A stretch of DNA of 51,063 nucleotides from assembly GCA_037386965.1 (NCBI GenBank), contig JARRLN010000055.1, positions 1 through 51,063 on the forward strand. Direction: 5' to 3'. Of this stretch, positions 26,297 to 34,627 are shown one piece after another. A model generated the notes under the pieces. The model saw only the letters and a program-made list of their open reading frames with translations, had not been told where the DNA came from and ran no database searches. Source of the DNA: Nitrospirota bacterium. Lineage in GTDB: Bacteria > Nitrospirota > Thermodesulfovibrionia > Thermodesulfovibrionales > JdFR-86. The position numbers and the translations under genes were made by a program. Every line of letters begins with the position of its first letter. Within the stretch, counting starts at the first letter, position 1.

Positions 26297-26548
26297 TCAG
26301 ATAAATGACTCAAATAACGCATCCATGAAAGGACCCAGTGCGTCAAATGCCTCTTGTGCCGGGCCGCTTCTGATGATGTGAATTGAGCGTGGAAACTCCT
26401 CCTTCTGGCAGCCCGGGGAATGGGATTCCCCCGTCTCGACGTACTTGTGGCCTGTGCAAACGTATATGACGACGCCCTCGGGCAGGGCGACGACCTGCCC
26501 CCTCGGCCTCCGTTCTTCCGGGGCTGCGGCTCTCCAAAACGATGCCAT
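26297..26548 (-). CDS. Small hypothetical protein, 83 residues
   Basis: Not recognised. The start ATG 26548 follows AAAGGAGGTGGCCC, a near-perfect ribosome-binding site at proper spacing, which is the main evidence that the gene is real. The protein is soluble, with a Pro-Glu-Gly-Val-Val-Ile-Tyr-Val-Cys strand, a Cys-Thr-Gly-His-Lys segment, a second Cys (about residue 52) and a C-terminal Phe/Asp-rich helix. One His and two Cys could bind metal. It is 55 bases downstream of rsmG on the same strand and may share its transcript. Confidence 0.6.
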   Translation of the reverse strand: MASFWRAAAPEERRPRGQVVALPEGVVIYVCTGHKYVETGESHSPGCQKEEFPRSIHIIRSGPAQEAFDALGPFMDALFESFI

Positions 26549-26603
26549 GGGCCACCTCCTTTCACTTTTTAAGAAGCAAATTAAATGCCAGGAGGAGAAA
26601 GAC

Positions 26604-27233
26604 TCAGGCCGTCTTGTGCACGACGACCATGAACCGCGTCGCCCCGGAGAAGGGCAGGACGGCGGGGACGACCTCGTGGGGAAAGGCAAGGCCCGCAGCC
26701 TCCTCTTTCACCCGGGGCCCCTTGCTCATGACGATGGTGCCGCCGGCCCTCACGATGCGGGATGCCTTCCGGACGAATACCGCCACCTCCATGAGGGCCC
26801 GGGTGACGGCGACGTCAACGCCCAGGGGGGAGACGTCCTCCAGGCGGCCCTGGAGAACCTGGACGTCCCTCAGGCCGAGGGTGCGCACGGCCTGCCTGAG
26901 GAAGGCGGCCCGCTTCGAGGAGGGCTCGATGAGCCAGACCGCAAGCTCCGGGCGAAAGAGCTTTACGGGGATGCCCGGAAACCCCGCCCCGCTGCCCACG
27001 TCCGCAAGGCTCCGGGCCTCCGGAGGGACGTGGGGAAGATAGAGGCAGGAGTCCAGGAAATGCTTGACGATAATGTCCCTGTCCTTGGCAAGGGCGGTAA
27101 GGTTATGGACGCGGTTCCATTTCTGAAGGAGCGCGAGGTGGGCCATGAAGGCGGCCACCTGCTCGTCGGAGGGCGTGAGGCCCAGGGCCTCAAGCCCCTT
27201 CCTGAGCAGTCCTTCACTGTCCTCCGCCGCCAT
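26604..27233 (-). CDS. rsmG: 16S rRNA (guanine-527-N7) methyltransferase
   Basis: A 209-residue RsmG/GidB protein. After an N-terminal helical part with QKWNRVHNLTA, the SAM-binding motif DVGSGAGFPGIPVKL (residues about 77-91) and the LIEPSSKRAAFL segment are clear. A VTRALMEV segment and a C-terminal strand ending in Val-Val-Val-His-Lys complete the fold. It methylates G527 of 16S rRNA; loss gives streptomycin resistance in other bacteria. Its start overlaps the preceding 106-residue gene by 20 bases, and mnmG lies just before that, the usual mnmG-rsmG neighbourhood. Confidence 0.94.
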   Translation of the reverse strand: MAAEDSEGLLRKGLEALGLTPSDEQVAAFMAHLALLQKWNRVHNLTALAKDRDIIVKHFLDSCLYLPHVPPEARSLADVGSGAGFPGIPVKLFRPELAVWLIEPSSKRAAFLRQAVRTLGLRDVQVLQGRLEDVSPLGVDVAVTRALMEVAVFVRKASRIVRAGGTIVMSKGPRVKEEAAGLAFPHEVVPAVLPFSGATRFMVVVHKTA

Positions 27234-27534
27234 TGTAGTCCTGGACGAAGAAGAGGAGGCCGGCCCCCTCGATTATCTGCCTGAACTCCGCCAGGTCCCG
27301 CTCGAAGGTGGAGACGTCCTGCACGCGGCTGAAGCCGGGCTTCTTCCACAGGACGTGCCCGCCGCTGTCCAGGAAGACCCGGAAACCGCGGGCCTCCACG
27401 AGGCCGTCCGTGCGGACCTTGGAGACCATGACCCGCAGCCATCCCGGATGCGCCGGGATGAAATACCCCTTGTAGTACTCCTCTCCTCTTTGGAGTTTCA
27501 TGAACTGCCGGAGGTCGATTACCGACTTGGACAA
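27214..27534 (-). CDS. Hypothetical protein between mnmG and rsmG
   Basis: Not recognised. The 106-residue soluble protein has aromatic-rich strands (Glu-Glu-Tyr-Tyr-Lys-Gly-Tyr-Phe), a Gly-Trp-Leu-Arg-Val-Met-Val-Ser-Lys-Val segment, a Phe-Leu-Asp-Ser-Gly-Gly-His turn and a C-terminal helix-strand ending in five residues of Gly and Gln. It is probably a small alpha/beta or beta-barrel protein. Its start lies inside the 3' end of mnmG (16-base overlap) and its end overlaps rsmG by 20 bases, so it is firmly part of a three-gene operon and may act in tRNA or rRNA modification. That role is inference from position only. Confidence 0.7.
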   Translation of the reverse strand: MSKSVIDLRQFMKLQRGEEYYKGYFIPAHPGWLRVMVSKVRTDGLVEARGFRVFLDSGGHVLWKKPGFSRVQDVSTFERDLAEFRQIIEGAGLLFFVQDYNGGGGQ

Positions 27535-29390
27535 GACTTCCTTCCTCCCTCCAGGGCAAACAGGATGAGGGTGAGGGCCGCGGGGGTCATGCCGGGGATT
27601 CTCCCGGCCTGCCCCAGGCTCCCGGGGCGCACCTCCTCGAGCCTGGCCAGCACCTCCGCCGACAGCCCCCTCAGGGAGCGGTAGTCGAACCCCGGGGGTA
27701 TCTTCCTCTCCTCGGCCGCCCGGAGCCTCCGGGCCGCCTCTGCCTGCCGCTTGATGTATCCGCCGTATTTCACTTCTATCTGCACCTGCCGGGCTACGTC
27801 GCTTTGAAGCCGCTTGGGCGGCGGAGCGAACTCCTCTATGAGGGCGTAGTCCGCCTCGGGACGCCTCAGGAGCTGCTCCAGGAGGACGCTCTCCGAAAGC
27901 TCCGCCGAGCCCCGCTTTCTGAGGGCGCCGTTCAGCCCGGCCGTGGGGTGCACACGCACGGTGCGAAGCCTTTCGAGCTCCCTTTCGAGGGAGCCTTTCC
28001 TTTCCAGAAACTCCCGGTATTCCCGCTCCGGCACCAGGCCCGCCTCCCGGCCCTTCTCCCTCAGCCTCAGGTCGGCGTTGTCGTGCCTCAGGAGGAGCCT
28101 GTACTCCGCCCGGGAGGTGAACATCCGGTAGGGCTCCGCCGTCCCCCTCGTCACCAGGTCGTCGATGAGGACCCCGATATAGGCCTCGTGCCTTCCGAGG
28201 ACCAGGGGCTCCCGCCCCTGAAGGGCCAGGGCGGCGTTTACGCCCGCCATGAGGCCCTGGGCCGCCGCCTCCTCGTAGCCCGACGTCCCGTTTATCTGCC
28301 CGGCCAGGTAGAGCCCCCGGACGGGCTTTGTCTCCAGGCTGTGGAGCACCTGGGTGGGAAAGACAAAGTCGTACTCGATGGCATAGCCCGGACGCATGAG
28401 CTCGGCCTCCTCCAGTCCGGCGATGCTTCTGACCAGCCGCACCTGCGCGTCGTAGGGAAGGCTCGTGGATATGCCGTTGGCATAGTACTCCCGCGTTCTC
28501 AGGCCCTCGGGCTCCAAAAACACCTGGTGCCGGGGCCTGTGGGAGAAGCGGACCACCTTGTCCTCCACCGAGGGGCAGTAGCGGGGGCCCACCCCCTCTA
28601 TCCTCCCGCTATACAGGGGCGAACGGTCCAGGTTAACGAGGATGACCTGGTGGGTCTCCTCGTTCGTGTAGGTCATGTAGCAGGGAAGCTGGGGGTTGGC
28701 TATTTCCCCGGTGGCGTAGGAGAAGGGCACCGGAGGGTCGTCCCCCCACTGCTCGGCGGTGCGGGAGAAATCCACGCTCCGGGCGTCGAGCCTGGGCGGG
28801 GTGCCCGTCTTCATGCGGCCCATCCTGAACCCCAGGGAGCGCAGTGAGTCCGAAAGCCCCACCGAGGGAAACTCACCGGCCCTGCCCGCCTCGTGCCGCT
28901 CGAGCCCGATATGGATGAGCCCCTTCAGAAACGTCCCGGTGGTGACGATGACCGCACGGGCCTCGTGGGCAGCGCCCGTGGCGTCGGCCACGCCCCGCAC
29001 CCTGCCGCCTTCGACCAGCAACCTCTCCACCGCCGCCTGCTTGATGGCCAGCCCGGGCTCTCCCTCCAGCACCTCGCGCATGCCCTGCCTGTACAGGGCC
29101 CTGTCGGCCTGGGCCCTGAGGGACCAGACGGCCGGCCCCTTGGAGCAGTTCAGCACCCGGAACTGGATGCCCGCCCGGTCCGCAGCCCTGGCCATCTCGC
29201 CGCCCAGGGCGTCTATCTCCCGCACCAGATGCCCCTTGGCCAGCCCGCCCACTGCAGGATTGCAGGACATCTGGGCGATGGTGTCGAGGTTCATCGTGAA
29301 AAGACAGGTGCGGGCCCCCATGCGCGCGGCAGCCAGGGCCGCCTCGCACCCGGCATGCCCGCCGCCCACAACCAGGACATCATATCCCAT
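27519..29390 (-). CDS. mnmG: tRNA uridine-5-carboxymethylaminomethyl modification enzyme MnmG
   Basis: A 623-residue FAD enzyme. It opens with GYDVLVVGGGHAGCEAALAA (dinucleotide-binding motif), followed by QMSCNPAVGGLAKGHLVREI, the catalytic Cys region NCSKGPAVWSLRAQ, TGTFLKG, GRMKTGTPPRL and the C-terminal helical domain with YGGYIKRQ. With MnmE it modifies U34 of tRNAs. ATG 29390 with AAAGG upstream gives the standard MGYDVLV start; the frame is open further upstream but is repeat sequence there. Complete length. Confidence 0.96.
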   Translation of the reverse strand: MGYDVLVVGGGHAGCEAALAAARMGARTCLFTMNLDTIAQMSCNPAVGGLAKGHLVREIDALGGEMARAADRAGIQFRVLNCSKGPAVWSLRAQADRALYRQGMREVLEGEPGLAIKQAAVERLLVEGGRVRGVADATGAAHEARAVIVTTGTFLKGLIHIGLERHEAGRAGEFPSVGLSDSLRSLGFRMGRMKTGTPPRLDARSVDFSRTAEQWGDDPPVPFSYATGEIANPQLPCYMTYTNEETHQVILVNLDRSPLYSGRIEGVGPRYCPSVEDKVVRFSHRPRHQVFLEPEGLRTREYYANGISTSLPYDAQVRLVRSIAGLEEAELMRPGYAIEYDFVFPTQVLHSLETKPVRGLYLAGQINGTSGYEEAAAQGLMAGVNAALALQGREPLVLGRHEAYIGVLIDDLVTRGTAEPYRMFTSRAEYRLLLRHDNADLRLREKGREAGLVPEREYREFLERKGSLERELERLRTVRVHPTAGLNGALRKRGSAELSESVLLEQLLRRPEADYALIEEFAPPPKRLQSDVARQVQIEVKYGGYIKRQAEAARRLRAAEERKIPPGFDYRSLRGLSAEVLARLEEVRPGSLGQAGRIPGMTPAALTLILFALEGGRKSCPSR

Positions 29391-29741
29391 GCCTTTATGA
29401 TAAAAGTTCCACAAAACCCATTTCCAGCGGGCCCGGCCCGCAGCGATTAAGTGGGCGCGGCCCACTGCGATTAACGATGGACCGAATGTCCTAAAATCTT
29501 TGCGAAGATGATGAAAGGGGGACTGGTCCCCGGGCGCGGCCCGCAGCGATAGAACAGCGAAACGGCGTGCCCAAGGAACAGCCGGGTTTAATGTTTAAAG
29601 GGGGACTGGTCCCCCTGGGGCGGGCGAACGACCATGACCCACTTCGGCAAACGGCGAAACGAATGTTTTAAACCTTTGCAAAGTATGGTGAATGGAGGCT
29701 GGCCTCCTTGCCAAGGTTGGAAGGGCTTTGATATGCTCTAA
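29391..29741. repeat. Repeat cluster in the mnmG / radical-SAM gap
   Basis: This 351-base divergent gap is mostly repeats. GGGCCCGGCCCGCAGCGATTAA and GTGGGCGCGGCCCACTGCGATTAA style units occur in tandem at 29431-29476. The composite repeat copy B follows at 29531-29615. Two diverged units, TTGCGAAGATGATGAAAGGG (29499-) and TTTGCAAAGTATGGTGAATG (29677-), each precede a hairpin (GGGGACTGGTCCCC and GGAGGCTGGCCTCC). I see no clear promoter. Confidence 0.65.
29531..29615 (+). repeat. Composite REP-like repeat, copy B
   Basis: CGGGCGCGGCCC hairpin, CGATAGAACAGCGAAACGG, GCCGGGTTTAATGTTTAAAG and GGGGACTGGTCCCC, in the same order as at 12236-12322. The terminal palindrome differs by compensating changes (GCACTGGTGC versus GACTGGTC), so the hairpin is maintained. 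Confidence 0.75.
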
Positions 29742-32216
29742 GTGGTGAATTTCGCGAGATTTCAGAAGCCCAGCCGCTACATAGACGCGGAGGTAAACGT
29801 CCTCAAGAAGGGGGAGGCGGCCCTCACGGTTGCCCTGGCCTTCCCGGACCTCTACGAGGTGGGCATGTCCCACCTGGGGCTCCGCATTCTTTATCACATC
29901 ATAAACGGCCTTCCTTACGCCCGGGCCGAGCGCGTGTTTCACCCCTGGCTGGACATGGAGGAGGCCCTCCGGGGGCGGGGCGAGCCCCTGCGCACGCTGG
30001 AGAGCGGCCTTCCGGTGAGGGAGTTCGACGTCCTGGGGCTGAGCCTGCAGTACGAGCTTTCCTACACCTCGGTCCTGAGCATGCTCGAGCTCTCGGGCAT
30101 CCCCCTCAGGGCCGAGGAGCGAAGCGAAGCGCATCCCCTTGTCCTCTGCGGGGGGCCCTGTGCGATGAACCCCTTGCCCCTGGCCCCCTTCGTGGATGCA
30201 TTCCTTGTGGGCGACGGCGAGGAGGCCGTGCCCGAGATACTGGATACGGTGCACATGTGGAAGACGGAGCCGGCGAGGAAGAGGGACGCCCTCCTTGGGG
30301 CACTGGCCGGGATAGAGGGTGTCTACGTCCCGCTCCTTCACGGCAAGGGGGTTCGGGTGAGGCGCAGGCTCATCGACTCCCTGGATGAGGCGCCCTATCC
30401 CACCGCTCCGGTGCTCCCCTATGCCCAGATAGTGCACGACCGGGTCACCGTGGAAGTCTCCCGGGGCTGTCCCATGGGATGCAGGTTCTGCCAGGCGGGG
30501 TACGTCTATCGCCCCCTGAGGGAGCGCTCTCCGGAGCGGGTGCTCCGGATTGCCGAGGAATCCCTGAGGAACACCGGCTACGAAGAGGTCGCCTTCTCCT
30601 CGCTGAGCGCCGGGGACTACAGCTGCCTGACCGAAGTGCTCCGGGCCTTCAACCGGAGGCAGGCCGGACGAAGGGTCTCCATCTCTCTGCCGTCCCTGAG
30701 AGTCGGGGCCGTGAGCGAGGAGCTTTTAAGGGAGATTCGCGCCGTGAAGAAGACGGGCTTCACCATAGCGCCGGAGGCCGGGAGCGAGCGGCTCAGGCAG
30801 GTGATAAACAAGGATTTCTCCGAGGAGGACTACCTGAGGGCGGTGGACACTCTTTTCAGGGAGGGCTGGCAGAACCTGAAGCTCTACTTCATGATGGGTC
30901 TGCCTACGGAGACGGACGAAGACCTGGAGGGCATCGCCGAGATGGTAAGGCGGACACTGAAGGCGGCCAAGCGCCACACCTCGCGCTATGTCAATGTCAG
31001 CGTGGCCGTCTCCCCCCTGGTGCCCAAGGCCCACACGCCCTTTCAGTGGATGGGGCAGGTGCGGGAAGAGAGCATGCGGGAGAAGCGCCGCCTGCTCAGA
31101 AGCAGGCTCAAGAAGGCGACCCTCAAGGTCCACGACGAGCGGATGAGCATGCTTGAGGCGGCCCTGGCCAGGGGAGACGAGCGCACCGGGGAGCTCATCC
31201 TCGCCGCCTTCCGCGAAGGGGCCCGCCTGGACGGATGGACCGAGGCCTTCGACATGGGGGCCTGGGAGCGGGCCATGGAGCGCACGGGAGTCGACGCCCG
31301 GGCCCAGGCCGCCCGCAGCTACGGCCTCGACGAGGAGCTTCCCTGGGACATCGTCGATACCGGCATCAAGAAGGAGTTTCTGGTGAAGGAGTACAAGCGG
31401 GCCCGCGAGGCCGCCTTCACGCCGAGTTGCCGGACCTCCTGTGCGGCCTGCGGCCTGAGGTGCAGAAGCGCCGGCGAGCCCGCCCCCGCCCCCCCGCCAT
31501 GGGATGCCGGCCGGGCCGCCCCCGCCGCGGCTCCGCAGGCCCTTCCGCCCAGAAAGCCCGTCCGCCTGCGGGTCCTGTTCTCCAAGGAAGGCGTCCTCCG
31601 GTATCTCTCCCACAGGGAGCTCATGACCCACGTGACCCGGGCCCTTCTCCGGGCGGGTGTGGCCCTGCAGTACACCCACGGGTTCAGCCCCACGCCCCGG
31701 GTGGCCTTCGGCCCGCCCCTGGGCGTGGGCGTGGCGGGGCTGGCGGAGTACTTCGACATGGAGTGCCTTCCCCTCATGACCCTGAGCGAGATAAAAAGGA
31801 GGACCAACGCCACCCTGGGAGAAGGCGTGCGGATACACGAGCTGGCCCCGGTGGGGACGCGGGAGCCCTCCCTTCAGGCCTTCGTCTCCCGCTACATCTA
31901 CGAGATGAAAGGCGGGGACCCGGCACGGGCGAACGCCTTCATGCGGAGGGAGAAGGTCATCGTGCAGCGCGAGAAGGGCGTCGTGGACATCCGCCCCATG
32001 GTCGAGGACGCCCGCCTGCTCGGGGAGGGCACGGTGCGGCTTACCCTGAGGGACCTCGGCGAGAAAAAGGTGCGCATGGACGAGATTACCGGCGTTCTTT
32101 TCGGCGTGGAGGCCGCGGAGATTGACGTCACGCGGGTGGAGCTTTACGGCAGGAGGGACGGGCGCTGGGCCACACCCCTCCAGAAGGAGGACGCATGGCG
32201 GACAGCATCCTCGTAA
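29742..32216 (+). CDS. Radical SAM protein fused to a DUF2344 domain (TIGR03960/TIGR03936 type)
   Basis: An 824-residue protein. The N-terminal part carries AFPDLYEVGMSHLGLRIL, a cobalamin-binding-like segment, then the radical SAM core with the cluster motif CPMGCRFC (Cys-x3-Cys-x2-Cys, about residues 244-251), SLSAGDYSCL, an APEAGSERLRQVINK segment and the YFMMGLPTETDED strand. After a Cys-rich linker and a Pro/Ala stretch (about residues 565-605), the C-terminal DUF2344 domain begins with RVLFSKEGVLRYLSHRELM. In many bacteria these two halves are encoded as one or two genes beside RNase G and ribosomal protein genes, and a role in RNA or ribosome maturation is suspected. GTG 29742. RNase G overlaps its end by 22 bases. 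Confidence 0.9.
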   Translation: MVNFARFQKPSRYIDAEVNVLKKGEAALTVALAFPDLYEVGMSHLGLRILYHIINGLPYARAERVFHPWLDMEEALRGRGEPLRTLESGLPVREFDVLGLSLQYELSYTSVLSMLELSGIPLRAEERSEAHPLVLCGGPCAMNPLPLAPFVDAFLVGDGEEAVPEILDTVHMWKTEPARKRDALLGALAGIEGVYVPLLHGKGVRVRRRLIDSLDEAPYPTAPVLPYAQIVHDRVTVEVSRGCPMGCRFCQAGYVYRPLRERSPERVLRIAEESLRNTGYEEVAFSSLSAGDYSCLTEVLRAFNRRQAGRRVSISLPSLRVGAVSEELLREIRAVKKTGFTIAPEAGSERLRQVINKDFSEEDYLRAVDTLFREGWQNLKLYFMMGLPTETDEDLEGIAEMVRRTLKAAKRHTSRYVNVSVAVSPLVPKAHTPFQWMGQVREESMREKRRLLRSRLKKATLKVHDERMSMLEAALARGDERTGELILAAFREGARLDGWTEAFDMGAWERAMERTGVDARAQAARSYGLDEELPWDIVDTGIKKEFLVKEYKRAREAAFTPSCRTSCAACGLRCRSAGEPAPAPPPWDAGRAAPAAAPQALPPRKPVRLRVLFSKEGVLRYLSHRELMTHVTRALLRAGVALQYTHGFSPTPRVAFGPPLGVGVAGLAEYFDMECLPLMTLSEIKRRTNATLGEGVRIHELAPVGTREPSLQAFVSRYIYEMKGGDPARANAFMRREKVIVQREKGVVDIRPMVEDARLLGEGTVRLTLRDLGEKKVRMDEITGVLFGVEAAEIDVTRVELYGRRDGRWATPLQKEDAWRTASS

Positions 32217-33709
32217 ACGTCACGCCGGAGGAAACGCGGGTGGCCCTCCTGGAGGGAGGGCAGGTGGTGGAGCTGTACGTGGAGCGGAAGAAGGACGCCT
32301 CCCTGGTGGGCAACATCTACAAGGGCAGGGTGGTCAAGATTCTTCCGGGCATGCAGTCGGCCTTCGTGGACATCGGGCTTGAGAAATCGGCCTTCCTCTA
32401 CGTGGGAGACATCAGGACGGACCTCATCGAGGAGGACTACGCCGACCTCTTCGAGGAGGAGGAGGCCGGCCCCGTGGGGCTGGACCTGGTGAGCAAGCGC
32501 AGACGCAACGACCTGCACATCGAGGAGCTCATCCAGGAGGGCCAGGAGGTCATCGTGCAGGTCTCCAAGGACCCCCTGGGCTCCAAGGGGGCGCGCGTGA
32601 CCTCCTACATAACCATCCCGGGCCGCTACCTCGTCCTCATGCCCAACGTCGACCACATAGGGGTCTCCCGCCGGATAAGCGACGAGACCGAGCGCTCCCG
32701 GCTGAAGGCCCTGGTGGCCGAGATAAAGCCCGAGGGCATGGGGCTCATCGTCCGGACCGCCAGCGAGGACGCCAGTTATGCCGAGATACAGGGGGACCTG
32801 GAGTTCCTCGCCCGCCTCTGGGAGAATATCCAGAAAAAGAAGGACCAGGTGGGCGCGCCTTTCAAGCTCCACAGCGACCTGGACCTGGTCTACCGCACCC
32901 TCCGGGACCTCATGGGCCACGACGTCGAGCGGCTGACCATCGACTCCCGGGAGGCCTACCGGGACCTTCAGGACTTCGTCAGCACGTATTTTCCCCGCCT
33001 CCTGGAGCGCATAGAGCTGTACGAGGGGACCGAGCCCCTCTTCGAGGCCCACGGCATCGAGGTGGAGCTCACCCGGGCCATGGGCCGAAAGGTCTGGCTC
33101 AAATCCGGCGGGTACATCGTCATAGACCAGACCGAGGCCATGACGGTCATCGACGTCAACACCGGAAAGTTTGTAGGCAAGGAGGACCTGGAGGACACCA
33201 TCCTGAGGACCAACCTCGAGGCGGTCAAGGAAGTGGCCTACCAGATACGGCTCAGGAACCTGGGAGGCATCATCATCATCGACTTCATCGACATGGAGCG
33301 CGCCGAGAACCGGGAGAAGGTCTTCCATGCCTTCTCCGAGGCCCTGGGGCGCGACCGCGCCAAGAACACCATCTCGCACATCTCGGAGCTGGGCCTCATC
33401 CAGATGACCCGCAAGCGGGTGCGGGAGAGCCTGGGGCGCATCCTCTGCGAGACCTGCCCGTACTGCGAGGGGAAGGGCTTCGTGAAGTCGCCCCAGACAC
33501 TCTGCTACGAGATTCTCCGCAAGGTCCGCAAGGCCGCGGCCGGAAGGGCCAAGCGCATCAGCATCACGGCCCACCCGGCGGTGGCCGAAATACTCTCGGA
33601 CGAGGAGAGGCAGGCCCTGGAGGAGGTGGAGCAGGGCCACGGCGTAAAGATCATCGTAACGGCCGACCACCACCTGCACCAGGAGAACTACGACATCTCC
33701 GCCTCCTGA
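32195..33709 (+). CDS. rng: Ribonuclease G
   Basis: A 504-residue RNase E/G family endoribonuclease. The S1 RNA-binding domain (about 37-120: GNIYKGRVVKILPGMQSAFV) is interrupted by an acidic insert. The RNase H-like and DNase I-like parts follow, with the metal-binding aspartates in IDVNTGKFVG and IIDFIDM (about residues 320 and 364) and the zinc-link CETCPYC (about 424-430). It lacks the long C-terminal scaffold of RNase E, so RNase G is the best name. It processes 16S rRNA 5' ends and degrades mRNA. It overlaps the radical SAM gene by 22 bases, an operon order known from other phyla. Confidence 0.93.
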   Translation: MADSILVNVTPEETRVALLEGGQVVELYVERKKDASLVGNIYKGRVVKILPGMQSAFVDIGLEKSAFLYVGDIRTDLIEEDYADLFEEEEAGPVGLDLVSKRRRNDLHIEELIQEGQEVIVQVSKDPLGSKGARVTSYITIPGRYLVLMPNVDHIGVSRRISDETERSRLKALVAEIKPEGMGLIVRTASEDASYAEIQGDLEFLARLWENIQKKKDQVGAPFKLHSDLDLVYRTLRDLMGHDVERLTIDSREAYRDLQDFVSTYFPRLLERIELYEGTEPLFEAHGIEVELTRAMGRKVWLKSGGYIVIDQTEAMTVIDVNTGKFVGKEDLEDTILRTNLEAVKEVAYQIRLRNLGGIIIIDFIDMERAENREKVFHAFSEALGRDRAKNTISHISELGLIQMTRKRVRESLGRILCETCPYCEGKGFVKSPQTLCYEILRKVRKAAAGRAKRISITAHPAVAEILSDEERQALEEVEQGHGVKIIVTADHHLHQENYDISAS

Positions 33710-33781
33710 GGACGGCGCCCCCGGCAAGGTCGCGCGTGCCTGCCCCGACCACGCCGGGCGGAAATGTCCCCCCTCCCCGCG

Positions 33782-33787
33782 TATAAT
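33782..33787 (+). promoter_or_regulatory. Possible -10 box before larE
   Basis: A perfect TATAAT in an AT-rich patch, followed by AAAGGAGAGG at 33792-33801. A -35 box is not clear. The Shine-Dalgarno-like AAAGGAGAGG lies about 16 bases before ATG 33818, longer than usual. Confidence 0.35.
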
Positions 33788-33817
33788 AAATAAAGGAGAG
33801 GTTATCTTTGCACCCCC

Positions 33818-34627
33818 ATGCATGACCAGGAACTCCATGAGCCCAAACTCAAGGCCCTGCTCAAGGCCCTCCGCCGGATGGAAAGCGCCGTGCTGGCGTA
33901 CTCTGGCGGGGTGGACAGCAGCTTTCTGCTGAAGGCCCTCTCCATGGCGGGCATCCCCGCCATGGCCGTGACGGCCCGCTCGGCCGCCACCCCGCAGGCG
34001 GACCTCGCCGATGCGCTGCGGCTTGCGGCGGAGCTGGGGGTGGCCCACCGCGTCATCGACTCCAGGGAGACGAAGGACGAAAACTTCTTGAGGAACCATC
34101 CCGACAGGTGCTTTCACTGCAAGAACGAGCTGTTCGGCACCCTGTGCCGTCTGGCCGGGGAGGAGGGCTATGCCGTGGTCCTTGACGGCAGCACCCTGGA
34201 GGACGCCCAGGACTACCGCCCCGGCAGGGAAGCTGCCCGCAGGCACGGGGTGAGAAGCCCCCTTCTGGAGTGCGGCTTCCGCAAGGCCGAGATACGGGCG
34301 GCCTCCCGGGCCCTGGGGCTTGACACCTGGCAAAAGCCCGCCTCGCCGTGCCTCTCGTCGCGCTTTCCCTACGGGAGGCGCATCACCCCGGAGGCCCTGA
34401 GGCGCGTGGAAAAGGCCGAGGAGTTCCTGCGCACGCGCGGGCTCAGGGAGCTCCGCGTGCGCGACCACGGCGAGACGGCCCGCATCGAGGTGCCCGCCGG
34501 GGACATGGAAAAGCTCCTCTCTCTGAGGGAGGAGGTCGTCCACCACCTGACCGGGCTCGGCTACAGCTTCGTGGCCCTGGACCTCGGGGGGTTTCGCTCG
34601 GGAAACCTCAACAGGACGCTCCGGTGA
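33818..34627 (+). CDS. larE: ATP-dependent sacrificial sulfur transferase LarE
   Basis: A 269-residue PP-loop enzyme. SGGVDSS (residues 29-35) binds ATP, RCFHCKNELF and LDGSTLEDAQDYRPG are typical of the family, and the conserved SPCLSSRFPYG holds the Cys that gives up its sulfur in the one-cysteine LarE. LarE makes the nickel-pincer cofactor of lactate racemase together with LarB and LarC, which are not in this window. The following gene is a GlcF-type iron-sulfur subunit, so a link to 2-hydroxy-acid metabolism is possible. Stop overlaps the next GTG. Confidence 0.9.
   Translation: MHDQELHEPKLKALLKALRRMESAVLAYSGGVDSSFLLKALSMAGIPAMAVTARSAATPQADLADALRLAAELGVAHRVIDSRETKDENFLRNHPDRCFHCKNELFGTLCRLAGEEGYAVVLDGSTLEDAQDYRPGREAARRHGVRSPLLECGFRKAEIRAASRALGLDTWQKPASPCLSSRFPYGRRITPEALRRVEKAEEFLRTRGLRELRVRDHGETARIEVPAGDMEKLLSLREEVVHHLTGLGYSFVALDLGGFRSGNLNRTLR

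Noticed and set aside
29431-29620. CRISPR array
   Set aside because: Units are few, unequal in length and unequally spaced, with hairpins and no spacer-like unique segments or cas genes.
32144-34546. 800-codon minus-strand frame opposite rng and larE
   Set aside because: Same shadow effect; the plus-strand genes have catalytic motifs and normal starts.
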